A stretch of DNA of 64,000 bases, taken from positions 1-64,000 of the forward strand of contig CAYPYX010000008.1 of assembly GCA_964415065.1 (NCBI GenBank), in the 5' to 3' direction. The notes under the pieces are model-generated. The model was not told the DNA's origin. It made no database searches and was given only the letters and a program-made list of their open reading frames with translations. This document shows positions 45,502 through 53,710 of this stretch, in pieces. A program made the translations under genes and the position numbers. This DNA is from VMCP01 sp964415065. Its GTDB lineage: Bacteria; Bacteroidota; Bacteroidia; NS11-12g; UBA955. Position 1 is the stretch's first letter. Every line of letters starts with the position of its first letter.

Positions 45502-46443
45502 ATGAAGATAAAATTAATTCTATTTGGGTGGTTGATTTTCGGAGGATATTCGATCGTGAACGCTCAACAAGTAGCATTAACTACACAATACGATTTGGTT
45601 TCTAATATTCAGAATCCAGCATATAATGGTATGAATCGATTGTTGAAAGTAGATGCTATTTCACGTGTTCAATGGGCCAATTTCCCAGGCACTCCTCGCT
45701 ATACAGCAGTTGCATTTCAAAGTCCTGTAAATAAGGACTTTGCTTTGGGTGCAAATTTTCAAACACTGCAAGTTGGAAAGTTCAAAAATGCATCACCTTT
45801 GAATTTGTCTACCTACAGTACCGACATTGCATTTCACCAACAAATCAACAAAAAACTTCATTTAGCAGCAGGTTTAAGGGTAGGTTTGATGTCTTTTAGT
45901 ATGCGTATTTCCCAATTGACCGCAAATATCCCCTCCGATATAGCTCAATTAGGAAATGATTATAGTTTTCAATCTCCATTGGTGGGAGGTGGAATGATGG
46001 CATACGGTAAAAATTACTTCATTGGAATATCTATGCCTCAGTTTGCCATTGTTTCCGATAGATTGGTGGAAAATGTGAATCTAGGGTATAATGCAAGAAG
46101 CTTTTATTCAGTTAATGCGGGATATATCCATAACCTTACTAAAGATTGGTATGCAAAATTTACTACGCAGACTCGATGGTATTCGGGTATGCAACCCATC
46201 GTAGATGCAAACTTTCATTTGGGATATCAAGATGTTTTATCCATGGGTTACGGTTATCGAAGTACTCGAGTGCAGGCTTTTCTGACAAAAGTGCGTGTGA
46301 ATGATTTCTTTAGCGTTGTATATGCCTATGAAAGCGGTAAAGTATACAACAATCAAACCTCCTTCAATTCGCAGGAATTCGGATTATCCTACCAACTAAA
46401 TAACAATAAGTCTAAAATTAAAGTGGTTCCAAGAAAATTCTAA
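45502..46443 (+). CDS. PorP/SprF-family T9SS outer-membrane protein of adhesin operon
   Basis: This 313-residue protein has a signal peptide (residues 1-21, cleaved after VNA) and the PorP/SprF pattern: QQVALTTQYDLVSNIQNPAYNGMN at the mature N-terminus (the INPAxxG-type motif), RVQWANFPGTPRY, then alternating beta strands to FGLSYQLNNN. Known members (SprF for SprB, PorP) form outer-membrane barrels that bind the type B C-terminal domain and keep the adhesin at the surface. It begins 3 bp after the 2,015-residue adhesin and ends 3 bp before the OmpA-type gene, which is the expected gene set for a type B surface complex. Confidence 0.93.
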   Translation: MKIKLILFGWLIFGGYSIVNAQQVALTTQYDLVSNIQNPAYNGMNRLLKVDAISRVQWANFPGTPRYTAVAFQSPVNKDFALGANFQTLQVGKFKNASPLNLSTYSTDIAFHQQINKKLHLAAGLRVGLMSFSMRISQLTANIPSDIAQLGNDYSFQSPLVGGGMMAYGKNYFIGISMPQFAIVSDRLVENVNLGYNARSFYSVNAGYIHNLTKDWYAKFTTQTRWYSGMQPIVDANFHLGYQDVLSMGYGYRSTRVQAFLTKVRVNDFFSVVYAYESGKVYNNQTSFNSQEFGLSYQLNNNKSKIKVVPRKF

Positions 46444-46446
46444 ACT

Positions 46447-48327
46447 ATGATTAAACCTGAGTACATTTTTCTTTGGATTCTGTTTCATTTAGGTGCAGTG
46501 GAACTACCACGGGCAATTTCAAAACGGGGACAACCCAAGACCGTTGCTACGGAATATGTAACCAAAATGCAATATGCGGAAGCAATTAAGGCATATAAGA
46601 ACATTGATAAGGTAAAATCTGATGTTGAAATGCGCTCTTTAGCAAAAGCGTTTGCACAACTAGGTTACAACGATACCGCTTTACGCATCATCGAGAAAAT
46701 TGGAGTTAAGTTTCCAGATAAATATTCTGCTGAAGATCGTTTGAATTTAGCACTTCTCAGTCGCAGAAACGGAAATATAGAGCAGTCTGATGCCGTAATC
46801 AATGAAATAAAAATGGCTGATTATGCATCTATTGCAGTATTAAATGAATTTTCTGCTGATTTTTTAAGAAAAAGCTACGCCTTGGAAGAGTCAGAGTTGA
46901 ATTTGCGTTATCATCAATTCAAAAAACAGGGACAACAATTCCTTCCCGTATGGGATAAAATCAATCAAAAATGGTATTATCACGAGCGACCATATGTGAG
47001 TAGTGGCTTATTAAATTCTGTTTCATTGGCCGACGAAAAGCCGTTTTCCAAAATCATGGAATCCATTTCGGGAATGGATACTGCTGAAATTGAAGGTAAA
47101 ATCATCCCTAATCAATACTTAAACAGGTATTTTGAGCTCAGTTATATCGACAGTGCAGGAAATTTTTATGTAACCACTAACCACGGTCTGGTTTCAGATA
47201 ATGATCGATATTTATTGGACATTTTCCAATTTAAGTACGATACTAAATTGGGGAAATATGCACTTACTCCATTGAGTTTGGATAAATGGCTCTTCAATTA
47301 TTCAAGTTTTGTTATGAATGAGTCCCAAACACGAGCATTGTATTGCTCTGATATGGATGGAGGATTTGGTTCAGCGGATATTTATATTGCAGATATTGTG
47401 TGGGATGAAAAGGGTAAGCCGGTAATTACGAATCCATATAATTTAGGTGACGTGGTCAACACATTGTTGCCTGACAATGACCCTTATTTTGTAACGGATG
47501 ATATTATGGTATTTTCATCGGAGGGACATATTGGAATTGGTGGACAGGATATTTTCTTTTATCAAATTTCTACGAATTCTTTAATTAATGGCGGAAGGTT
47601 CATTAATACTCGTTTTAATGAATATGCTCCCCGATACTACAACGGTAGATTGTACTTTACAAGCGATAGATCTATGAATCAGGCGCGTATTTTTTCCGTG
47701 GAAATATCCCAAGAAAAAATTGAGAGTGCGTTTTTACCAAACCCGGCAGATCAAGTGTTTGATTCTACTGTTTCAGATGCGGTAGATACTACTTCTATTG
47801 TAGCAGAGCAAAAAGAGAAGTTAAAGAACATTGAGAATTACATTGAATTTATCACGACGGTGAATCCAGAAAAGTTAAATTATGTAAAAGGAGTGCAGTT
47901 TGTTATGTTGTCGGATTCACTTCGGTACAGTAAAATTGAGGAAATCAACGAAAATTCGGACTATCGTGATTTTTCCTTTTTGACGTTGATGCACCCTAGT
48001 GGTGATATTGTTTTACATTCTGAGTATGAGAAGGAATTGTTGTATTTGAGTGAAGTACTTCAAAAGCGAAAAGATTGGATGGTTGAAATTCGCTCGCACA
48101 CGGATTCGCGTGGAACAGAAAAGGTAAACAAGAAATTGTCGCAAAGTCGTGCAGATTTCATCGCTAATTATTTAAAATTATTAGGTGTTAAAAGTGAGCA
48201 GATAACCGCAATTGGTTTGGGTGAAACCTTGTTGTTAAATCATTGTATTGATGGAGCCCCGTGCACTGAGGATGAACATGCAAGTAACCGCAGAACTGAG
48301 TTGATATTGAAAAAGCGGAATAAATAA
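46447..48327 (+). CDS. PorE-like TPR/PD40/OmpA protein of adhesin operon
   Basis: This 626-residue protein has an N-terminal hydrophobic stretch (YIFLWILFHLGAV) without a lipobox. TPR-like helices follow (about 35-140, YAEAIKAYKNIDKVKSD, RSLAKAFAQLGYNDTALRI), then PD40-type propeller blades (about 210-430, ALYCSDMDGGFGSADIYIAD, MVFSSEGHIGIGGQDIFFY, LYFTSDRSMNQARIF). An OmpA peptidoglycan-binding domain ends it (about 515-626, IRSHTDSRGTEKVNKKLSQS). It lacks the carboxypeptidase-regulatory domain of the PorE homologue at 9969-12737. In an operon with PorP/SprF and type B adhesins it probably ties the surface complex to peptidoglycan. It is last in the operon and followed by a long terminator hairpin. 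Confidence 0.88.
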   Translation: MIKPEYIFLWILFHLGAVELPRAISKRGQPKTVATEYVTKMQYAEAIKAYKNIDKVKSDVEMRSLAKAFAQLGYNDTALRIIEKIGVKFPDKYSAEDRLNLALLSRRNGNIEQSDAVINEIKMADYASIAVLNEFSADFLRKSYALEESELNLRYHQFKKQGQQFLPVWDKINQKWYYHERPYVSSGLLNSVSLADEKPFSKIMESISGMDTAEIEGKIIPNQYLNRYFELSYIDSAGNFYVTTNHGLVSDNDRYLLDIFQFKYDTKLGKYALTPLSLDKWLFNYSSFVMNESQTRALYCSDMDGGFGSADIYIADIVWDEKGKPVITNPYNLGDVVNTLLPDNDPYFVTDDIMVFSSEGHIGIGGQDIFFYQISTNSLINGGRFINTRFNEYAPRYYNGRLYFTSDRSMNQARIFSVEISQEKIESAFLPNPADQVFDSTVSDAVDTTSIVAEQKEKLKNIENYIEFITTVNPEKLNYVKGVQFVMLSDSLRYSKIEEINENSDYRDFSFLTLMHPSGDIVLHSEYEKELLYLSEVLQKRKDWMVEIRSHTDSRGTEKVNKKLSQSRADFIANYLKLLGVKSEQITAIGLGETLLLNHCIDGAPCTEDEHASNRRTELILKKRNK

Positions 48328-48474
48328 TTGGCTACTAGAATTTCTATGATCGATTTTTTTACTTTAGTTCAGTTAGTTAGTAAAATTAATTTAGTTTCAA
48401 CTGTAGCTTCTTTTTGAATGTGGTTGGAATGCAATTGAACGAAAGAGTTTAATTTGGACAGACCAAGATTGAAT

Positions 48475-48531
48475 ATTCAGAACTCATTTAAATAATCAGA
48501 ATACGTTTAAAAATTCAGAACACACATAAAA
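48475..48531 (+). repeat. Three imperfect 19-bp tandem repeats
   Basis: ATTCAGAACTCATTTAAAT (48475), AATCAGAATACGTTTAAAA (48494) and ATTCAGAACACACATAAAA (48513) follow head to tail; the last runs into the left arm of the terminator stem. Confidence 0.65.
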
Positions 48532-48575
48532 CAAATCGGGCAGATCATTTGATCTGCCCGATTTGTTTTATGTGT
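48522..48575. terminator. Long bidirectional terminator: perfect 26-bp inverted repeat
   Basis: Positions 48522-48547 and 48550-48575 are perfectly complementary, with only two bases between the arms (core TCGGGCAGATCA). It lies between the end of the adhesin operon and the convergent small secreted protein gene and has T/A-rich arms on both sides. Confidence 0.85.
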
Positions 48576-48622
48576 TGAGCTTACAATTCTCAGCTCAACT
48601 GTAGGGTTTAATTGCTTTATGA

Positions 48623-49084
48623 TTACTTTGCTACGGTATACAACGATACCATATAACCGCTAGTAATGTTGCCTTTAAATGTAATGTTCAAAGATGCTTC
48701 AGATTTGTCGGGATTAGCAGCCAAAATCTTTTTGTACATCTGTTCTGACATAAAGAAACAACCATGATATTCTGGCTTCTCTTTGATAGTTACGTTCAAT
48801 TTAACGAAACTTCTTGGAGGATTACAAGCCGCTACACCGCGACCACCAGGACCTGCTGGCATTCCAGGGGTTGCAGCTGCGCCTGGAGTTTGTGCGCTGT
48901 GCACATGTCCTGCGGGCTTAGTGTTATCTACCAATTCAATTTCTACTTTGTTTAATGTAATCATTTGCTCATTGAATTTAGCTGGATTTGAAGCAAATTC
49001 AACGTTGCTAACTACTCTACCTTGTGCAAAAATGCTACCGATGGTTAAAAAAGCAATAGCTAATGAAGTTGTAAGTTTTTTCAT
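48623..49084 (-). CDS. Small secreted protein, OB-like fold with Gly/Pro linker
   Basis: This 153-residue exported protein has signal KLTTSLAIAFLTIGSIFA before QGRVV. The mature part begins VEFASNPAKFNEQMITLNKVEIE, a pattern like the first strands of small OB-fold/tRNA-anti-like secreted domains. A Gly/Pro/Ala/His-rich insert follows (about residues 60-85, TPGAAATPGMPAGPGGRG). Then comes a second half with two Cys (AACNPP and HGCFF). The next upstream gene on this strand encodes a clear relative with the same plan. Function unknown. Confidence 0.72.
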   Translation of the reverse strand: MKKLTTSLAIAFLTIGSIFAQGRVVSNVEFASNPAKFNEQMITLNKVEIELVDNTKPAGHVHSAQTPGAAATPGMPAGPGGRGVAACNPPRSFVKLNVTIKEKPEYHGCFFMSEQMYKKILAANPDKSEASLNITFKGNITSGYMVSLYTVAK

Positions 49085-49126
49085 GTTCTGTAATTGTTTA
49101 TATATGGATTGAAAGTTTTTAATTTA

Positions 49127-49612
49127 CTAAGGTAACACCTTGATTTTGGTAACTCGGTGCATAAAACGAGTGTCTACTTTTACTGTTATGTCCATACGGA
49201 CATCTTTGTTCATAGGTAAAGTATTGGCCATCTTGTTGAAGATAACAAAACAACCATCGTAGTTGTTTGGAAGTTGAACTTCTAATCGTTCCCAATTTTT
49301 TGGTGCACTACAACGAACCACTGGAGCAGCGTTCGCATTGGTACCCGCATTATTTGTATTGGGTTGATTTCTTACTGTTGAGGTTGGAGTGGGAGGATTA
49401 ACAGCACCTGGTGTAGTTAAAACGGTTGCAGGTGCAACATTCGAAGTGGTAGAATTGCTTGTAGATCTTTTGGCAATAACACCTTGAAGAACAATGGTTT
49501 TGCCGTTGAATTTTGATGGATTATTTACAAAATCGTTAACATCAACAATAACTTGTGCTTGTGCTGTTAAACTGCTTAAAACTAAGATAACTAAGAAGAT
49601 AATTTTTTTCAT
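49127..49612 (-). CDS. Small secreted protein, paralogue of neighbour
   Basis: This 161-residue exported protein has signal KIIFLVILVLSSLTAQA before QVIVD. It repeats the architecture of the downstream neighbour: VNDFVNNPSKFNGKTIVLQGVI, then a Thr/Asn/Pro-rich linker (about 55-105), then RCSAPKNWERLEV and DGCFVIFNKM with the same two Cys. A longer frame from 49636 is open, but ATG 49612 begins a standard signal peptide. The pair (42-bp gap) is likely a tandem duplication in which the linker has diverged completely. No enzymatic motif is seen. Confidence 0.75.
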   Translation of the reverse strand: MKKIIFLVILVLSSLTAQAQVIVDVNDFVNNPSKFNGKTIVLQGVIAKRSTSNSTTSNVAPATVLTTPGAVNPPTPTSTVRNQPNTNNAGTNANAAPVVRCSAPKNWERLEVQLPNNYDGCFVIFNKMANTLPMNKDVRMDITVKVDTRFMHRVTKIKVLP

Positions 49613-49755
49613 TTTGATAAGTACTTTTGGCGACAAAAAAATCAGAGTTAAACCTGATTTTTAACCGTTTTCGTGCATTTATTACAGCAAAAAACATGCC
49701 AAAAACATTAAGCACTAATAAAATGAAAAAATAAAAGCAGAATGATGAATTTTCT

Positions 49756-50088
49756 TTAGATTTCTTTACTCGACTGTAAATAATATCGGATCAAATAGTA
49801 GACACCCAGTCCCAAAATAATTACCGCCGTTCCAATCGAAAGTATGTTATGCCCAGGATTAACACGATGTAACATCCAAATATTACCGAATGAAAAAATA
49901 ATCCAACCCGCCTCAGTCTGGAATTTGTACTGAATTAGAGTTATGAGTCCAATAAGAATTACAATAGTTTGAGGGGAAATCACAAAATCGGGTAATACAA
50001 TGCCAATGGATCGAATTAACCAGAGAAGTCCAATAATTACCAAAATGATTCCACCCACCAGATACGATTTGTTTGCTTTGATGTTCAT
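49756..50088 (-). CDS. Small four-helix membrane protein, LiaI/LiaF-TM-like
   Basis: This 110-residue inner-membrane protein has four helices at about 9-28, 39-51, 58-72 and 82-101. The motif GGIILVIIGLLWLIRSIGI, with a second GxxxILGLGxYYLIR, fits the LiaI/LiaF-like transmembrane (DUF5668) domain. In other bacteria such domains sit in envelope-stress sensors, but here the soluble part is absent. It is divergent from the 50200 gene and shares the intergenic Fnr-type site at 50149-50160, so it could respond to the same signal. Role unknown. Confidence 0.68.
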   Translation of the reverse strand: MNIKANKSYLVGGIILVIIGLLWLIRSIGIVLPDFVISPQTIVILIGLITLIQYKFQTEAGWIIFSFGNIWMLHRVNPGHNILSIGTAVIILGLGVYYLIRYYLQSSKEI

Positions 50089-50148
50089 AGCTTTAAAATA
50101 TTGCGTGCAAGATATTGAAAATTTTGAATGTAGCGTATTTTACAAATA

Positions 50149-50160
50149 TGATAAAAATCA
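50149..50160. promoter_or_regulatory. Fnr-type site TGAT-AAAA-ATCA
   Basis: TGATAAAAATCA matches the Fnr/Crp-family core TGAT-N4-ATCA exactly, within ATGATAAAAATCAT. It lies 40 bp before the ATG at 50200 and between two divergent genes. An identical 12-mer occurs upstream of ccoS. Confidence 0.6.
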
Positions 50161-50199
50161 TTTTTTCGACTAATATCAGTCATTTTTAGCTTGTAGAAT

Positions 50200-50712
50200 A
50201 TGAAGCAACTTTGTAAAACGGCAAAGAACTATATTATGTATTTCAAAGAATTTAATGATATCCAAAGTTCAATACATCATTTGAATGAGGTGCTAATCCC
50301 AGAAATACGCACAGAGATTACATTATTAAACGAATACATTCAGGCTAAGCCGGCAGAAGATGCGTGTCAATTGCAGTTTTTTATTTTGGTGACCAATTTC
50401 GAACAGGAATTTGAGAAACTCATCCGATTGCTGAACATTGTATTTTTACCCGCCTTCAGCGCACACCAAGGAAGTCTATCTCAATTCAATGAGTTTAAAG
50501 TTTTAAGAGCTGCTCATAAGCGTCTCTATCGAATCTTAGGGAACCTCAGAAATATCTGCAACGACTACATTATGGAAGAAAATTGGTCAGATTGCAAAAA
50601 GCGAAATTGCATCAATTCTCATCATCTCGAATTGAAATTTCTGAATTACTTCAACTTCACAGAATCTACTATTATTCCACTTATTCAAAGTCCAAAACAT
50701 CCATGTCCGTGA
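50200..50712 (+). CDS. Helical protein of unknown function heading the cbb3 locus
   Basis: This 170-residue, mostly helical, soluble protein has no signal peptide. Its helical-bundle look (IHHLNEVLIPEIRTEITLLN, LVTNFEQEFEKLIRLLNIVF, LRAAHKRLYRILGNLRNICN) recalls hemerythrin-like or Fe-S-repair (RIC/YtfE) bundles, but the conserved His set is not there and I do not assign that family. Cysteines are clustered near the C-terminus (DCKKRNC). It lies behind an Fnr-type site and overlaps the ccoI start by 10 bp, so it should be co-regulated with cbb3 oxidase assembly. A second ATG at 50236 is possible. Confidence 0.65.
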   Translation: MKQLCKTAKNYIMYFKEFNDIQSSIHHLNEVLIPEIRTEITLLNEYIQAKPAEDACQLQFFILVTNFEQEFEKLIRLLNIVFLPAFSAHQGSLSQFNEFKVLRAAHKRLYRILGNLRNICNDYIMEENWSDCKKRNCINSHHLELKFLNYFNFTESTIIPLIQSPKHPCP

Positions 50713-53243
50713 AAACATCCCCCGAAAACGTTAAAATAGACTCCATAAAGGCAAGTCAGATGGGCCAAACAACCAATGTTGACTCTAATACGAAATCTGG
50801 TCAAGAGTCAAAGTCAGGAGGTTTTAGTGTTTGTTATCACTGTGGTGCTCAGACGCGTAAGCCCTTAATTAAACATGAGCATGAATTTTGCTGTTCTGGC
50901 TGCTTAGGTGTTTATGAAATAATTGAGCAAAATAATCTCTGTGAATATTACAACTTCAATCAAACTCCCGGTGTCAGTTTGGATCAATACGAAGAGAAAA
51001 CCTATAAATTTGACTTTTTAGAGAATCAAGAAATTATCAATCAACTGATTAAATTCAAATCGGGGTCGCAAATACATTTGGATTTTTACCTTCCACAAGT
51101 GCATTGCAGTTCTTGTTTGTACTTACTCGAAAATTTATATCAGATCCAAGATGGTGTATTGTCGAGTAAGTTGAATTTTAGCCGTAAAGAATTATCGGTA
51201 GTATTTGATTCTAATTTGATCAGCGCGAAGAAAATTGCAGAGTTTCTCACCAAATTGGGATATGAACCCTATTTCAGTTTGAGCGATTTAGGAAGTAAAA
51301 AAGCAATTACGAGTCCTTCAAAATCTAGAATTTATAAATTGGGTGTTGCCGGATTCGCATTTGGCAACATTATGCTTTTGAGCTTCCCGGAGTACTTCGC
51401 ATACGGCACTGATTTGGATGGATTAAAACCCTATTTCCAGTGGATAATCTTGGGATTGATAATTCCGGTAATGACCTACAGTTCCACTGAATTTTATAAG
51501 TTGGCCTGGGGGGGATTGAAACAGCGATATTTGAACATTGATCTGCCTATAGTTTTGGCTATGATGATTACGTTTTTTCGTAGTCTTTACGAGGTCTTCA
51601 CACATACTGGACCTGGTTATTTTGACTCATTGTCGGGCATCGTTTTCTTCATGCTTTTGGGAAGAATTTTACAAGACCGTACCTATAAATCCATTACGTT
51701 TAACCGCGATTTTACTTCTTACTTTCCCATTTCGAGTACTTTATTTAAAGAGGGAAGGGAAGTAACGGTTCCCATTGTGAATATTGCCGTTAACGATGAA
51801 TTAATTATTCACGATCAAGAAATTGTACCCGTTGATGGCTTATTGGTGTTGGGTAAAGCATTAATCGACTACAGTTTTGTAACTGGGGAAAGCAAGCCAG
51901 TCGATTTAGAAGCGGGTTCTTGGATCTATGCAGGCGGCCGACAATTAGGGGCATCTATTCGCATACTTTCGCAAAAAACGGTTTCTCAAAGTTATCTCGT
52001 ATCGCTTTGGAATAAAAACGATCAAAAAGAGCAGAAAACACCCACAATTGAAAGCACTTATGTTCAAAAAGCGAGCATGTATTTTACGCTGGTTTTGTTT
52101 TCAATTGCTGCTAGCGCAGCGATTTATTGGGGGATGAATGATCCGTCGAAAATTTGGAACGCCGTAACTGCGGTATTAATCGTGGCTTGTCCATGCGCTT
52201 TGTTGTTGAGTGTAACGTTTACACACGGACACATATTATCGTTACTTGCGCGACATGGATTTTATCTTAAAAGTGCTCGTGTAATTGAGCGCATGAATCA
52301 AATTAAACACATTGTTTTTGATAAAACTGGAACATTAACACAATCTCAAGATCCACTCATACAATATGTTGGTTTACCGTTGAGCGATATTGAAGTGGAT
52401 GCCATTGCTTCTATTTCCAGAGAGTCTACACATCCATTTGGACGTAGTTTGGCCAAGAAGTTGAATCGAATACCAATGGATGTTGAGTTTGTTGAAAATG
52501 TGCCTGGTCAAGGAATGTTGGGTACTTGCGATGGAATAAAAGTGCGTTTAGGGTCGTCAGAATTTTTGAAGGTTTCTGAGGGACAGCTATCAGAACTAAC
52601 ATCCCCCATAAAAGAGGAAGACAAAGACACGTTGAAAGGAAGTTCTATTTGGGTGGAAATGGATGGAAGGGTGAAAGGGGTTTACTTGTTTTCATCCGCG
52701 ATTCGCAGTCAACTTTCAGAAAGTATTGAACAGCTAGGCAAGGAGTACAAATTATCGCTGCTTAGTGGAGATAACGCACGAGAAGAATCCGTGATTCGGG
52801 GAATATTCCCATCCAATACTCAAGTTTTATTTGAGCAAAAACCCCATGATAAACGAACTTTTATTGAGCAATTGGAGAATGCGGGGGTTAAAACCATGAT
52901 GGTGGGTGATGGCTTGAACGATGCAGGTGCGTTGATGTCGAGTTCAATTGGAGTGGCCGTTACCGAAGATATTTCTTATTTTACGGTGGGTTCAGATGCC
53001 ATAGTATTAGGGAGTGCACTGAAGAAACTTCCTCAGTTTTTTAAAGTTGCCCGAGATATGCGCAGCATAATTTGGTGGAGTTTTGTAATTTCTATTTTAT
53101 ACAATATTGTGGGATTATCGTTCGCGGTACAAGGAGAGTTGAACCCCATAATCGCGGCTATTTTGATGCCTAGTAGTTCCATTTCGATTGTGCTTTTTAC
53201 TTGGTTAACTTCCATGATCAGTGCACGAAAATTGAAAGATTAA
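50703..53243 (+). CDS. ccoI: CcoI/FixI-type copper-transporting P1B ATPase
   Basis: This 846-residue P-type ATPase supplies copper for cbb3 oxidase assembly. The N-terminal Cys-rich metal-binding domain has CYHCGA and EFCCSGC. A heavy-metal-associated domain follows with HCSSC. About eight membrane helices include the transport motif CPCALL. The actuator has VTGES, the phosphorylation site is DKTGTLT, the ATP-binding domain has STHPFG, and the hinge is GDGLNDAGA. The frame is open from 50583, but ATG 50703 is taken because the extra N-terminus overlaps the preceding gene and has no domain. It is in the classic position before ccoS. Start codons of ccoI and the preceding stop overlap, suggesting coupling. 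Confidence 0.94.
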   Translation: MSVKTSPENVKIDSIKASQMGQTTNVDSNTKSGQESKSGGFSVCYHCGAQTRKPLIKHEHEFCCSGCLGVYEIIEQNNLCEYYNFNQTPGVSLDQYEEKTYKFDFLENQEIINQLIKFKSGSQIHLDFYLPQVHCSSCLYLLENLYQIQDGVLSSKLNFSRKELSVVFDSNLISAKKIAEFLTKLGYEPYFSLSDLGSKKAITSPSKSRIYKLGVAGFAFGNIMLLSFPEYFAYGTDLDGLKPYFQWIILGLIIPVMTYSSTEFYKLAWGGLKQRYLNIDLPIVLAMMITFFRSLYEVFTHTGPGYFDSLSGIVFFMLLGRILQDRTYKSITFNRDFTSYFPISSTLFKEGREVTVPIVNIAVNDELIIHDQEIVPVDGLLVLGKALIDYSFVTGESKPVDLEAGSWIYAGGRQLGASIRILSQKTVSQSYLVSLWNKNDQKEQKTPTIESTYVQKASMYFTLVLFSIAASAAIYWGMNDPSKIWNAVTAVLIVACPCALLLSVTFTHGHILSLLARHGFYLKSARVIERMNQIKHIVFDKTGTLTQSQDPLIQYVGLPLSDIEVDAIASISRESTHPFGRSLAKKLNRIPMDVEFVENVPGQGMLGTCDGIKVRLGSSEFLKVSEGQLSELTSPIKEEDKDTLKGSSIWVEMDGRVKGVYLFSSAIRSQLSESIEQLGKEYKLSLLSGDNAREESVIRGIFPSNTQVLFEQKPHDKRTFIEQLENAGVKTMMVGDGLNDAGALMSSSIGVAVTEDISYFTVGSDAIVLGSALKKLPQFFKVARDMRSIIWWSFVISILYNIVGLSFAVQGELNPIIAAILMPSSSISIVLFTWLTSMISARKLKD

Positions 53244-53378
53244 TTTGAGTTCAAAACCATCAAATCAATTCATGTTTAGAATTCATTTTTGCCACAATGG
53301 ATATCATTGAAGGGGTTGAATTTTGGGAAAAACGAGGTAAGTTGAAGGAATTCATTGGTTTATGAAATATTGAAAACA

Positions 53379-53390
53379 TGATAAAAATCA
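53379..53390. promoter_or_regulatory. Fnr-type site TGAT-AAAA-ATCA upstream of ccoS
   Basis: This 12-mer is identical to the site at 50149. Its centre (53384.5) is about 41 bases before the start expected from the TAGCATTG box at 53413, which is the class II activator position used by Fnr. Confidence 0.65.
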
Positions 53391-53412
53391 GTTTCGCTTA
53401 TGAGTAACATCA

Positions 53413-53420
53413 TAGCATTG
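53413..53420 (+). promoter_or_regulatory. Possible -7 box of the ccoS-ccoNOQP operon
   Basis: TAGCATTG has one mismatch to TAnnTTTG and is followed by 45 bases of leader before the ccoS ATG. The Fnr-type site would replace the -33 element in activation. Confidence 0.45.
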
Positions 53421-53465
53421 AATCTCATTTTTTAGTCAAATTTGAATACTTAAAAAAGAAGAATT

Positions 53466-53636
53466 ATGTCAGTAGTGATTTTGTTGATGCTCATGAGTAT
53501 TGTGGTAGCAGGAATTTTCTTGGTTGCTTACTTGTGGAGTGCAAAATCGGGTCAATTTGATGACCCAGATGCCCATGCCAATCGAATCTTACAAGACACG
53601 GAATTGGTAAATAAAGCTAAGTCAACCGGAGTTTAG
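53466..53636 (+). CDS. ccoS: cbb3 oxidase assembly protein CcoS
   Basis: This 56-residue single-helix membrane protein (SVVILLMLMSIVVAGIFLVAYL) is followed by WSAKSGQFDDPDAHANRIL. The WxxKxGQFDDPxxxAxRIL pattern is diagnostic of CcoS/FixS. It is required in other bacteria for insertion of cofactors into cbb3 oxidase. It lies directly before ccoNO, after ccoI, behind an Fnr-type site. Confidence 0.95.
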   Translation: MSVVILLMLMSIVVAGIFLVAYLWSAKSGQFDDPDAHANRILQDTELVNKAKSTGV

Positions 53637-53710
53637 TTTTTAGTTAAGTCAAAAATAACCGAACAGAATACAGATTAAAATAAATTATTGATTACCCCAA
53701 ACTAAATAAT

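Noticed and set aside
50200..50712. Hemerythrin or RIC/YtfE di-iron protein
   Set aside because: The helical pattern is suggestive, but the conserved His/Glu metal ligands cannot be found.
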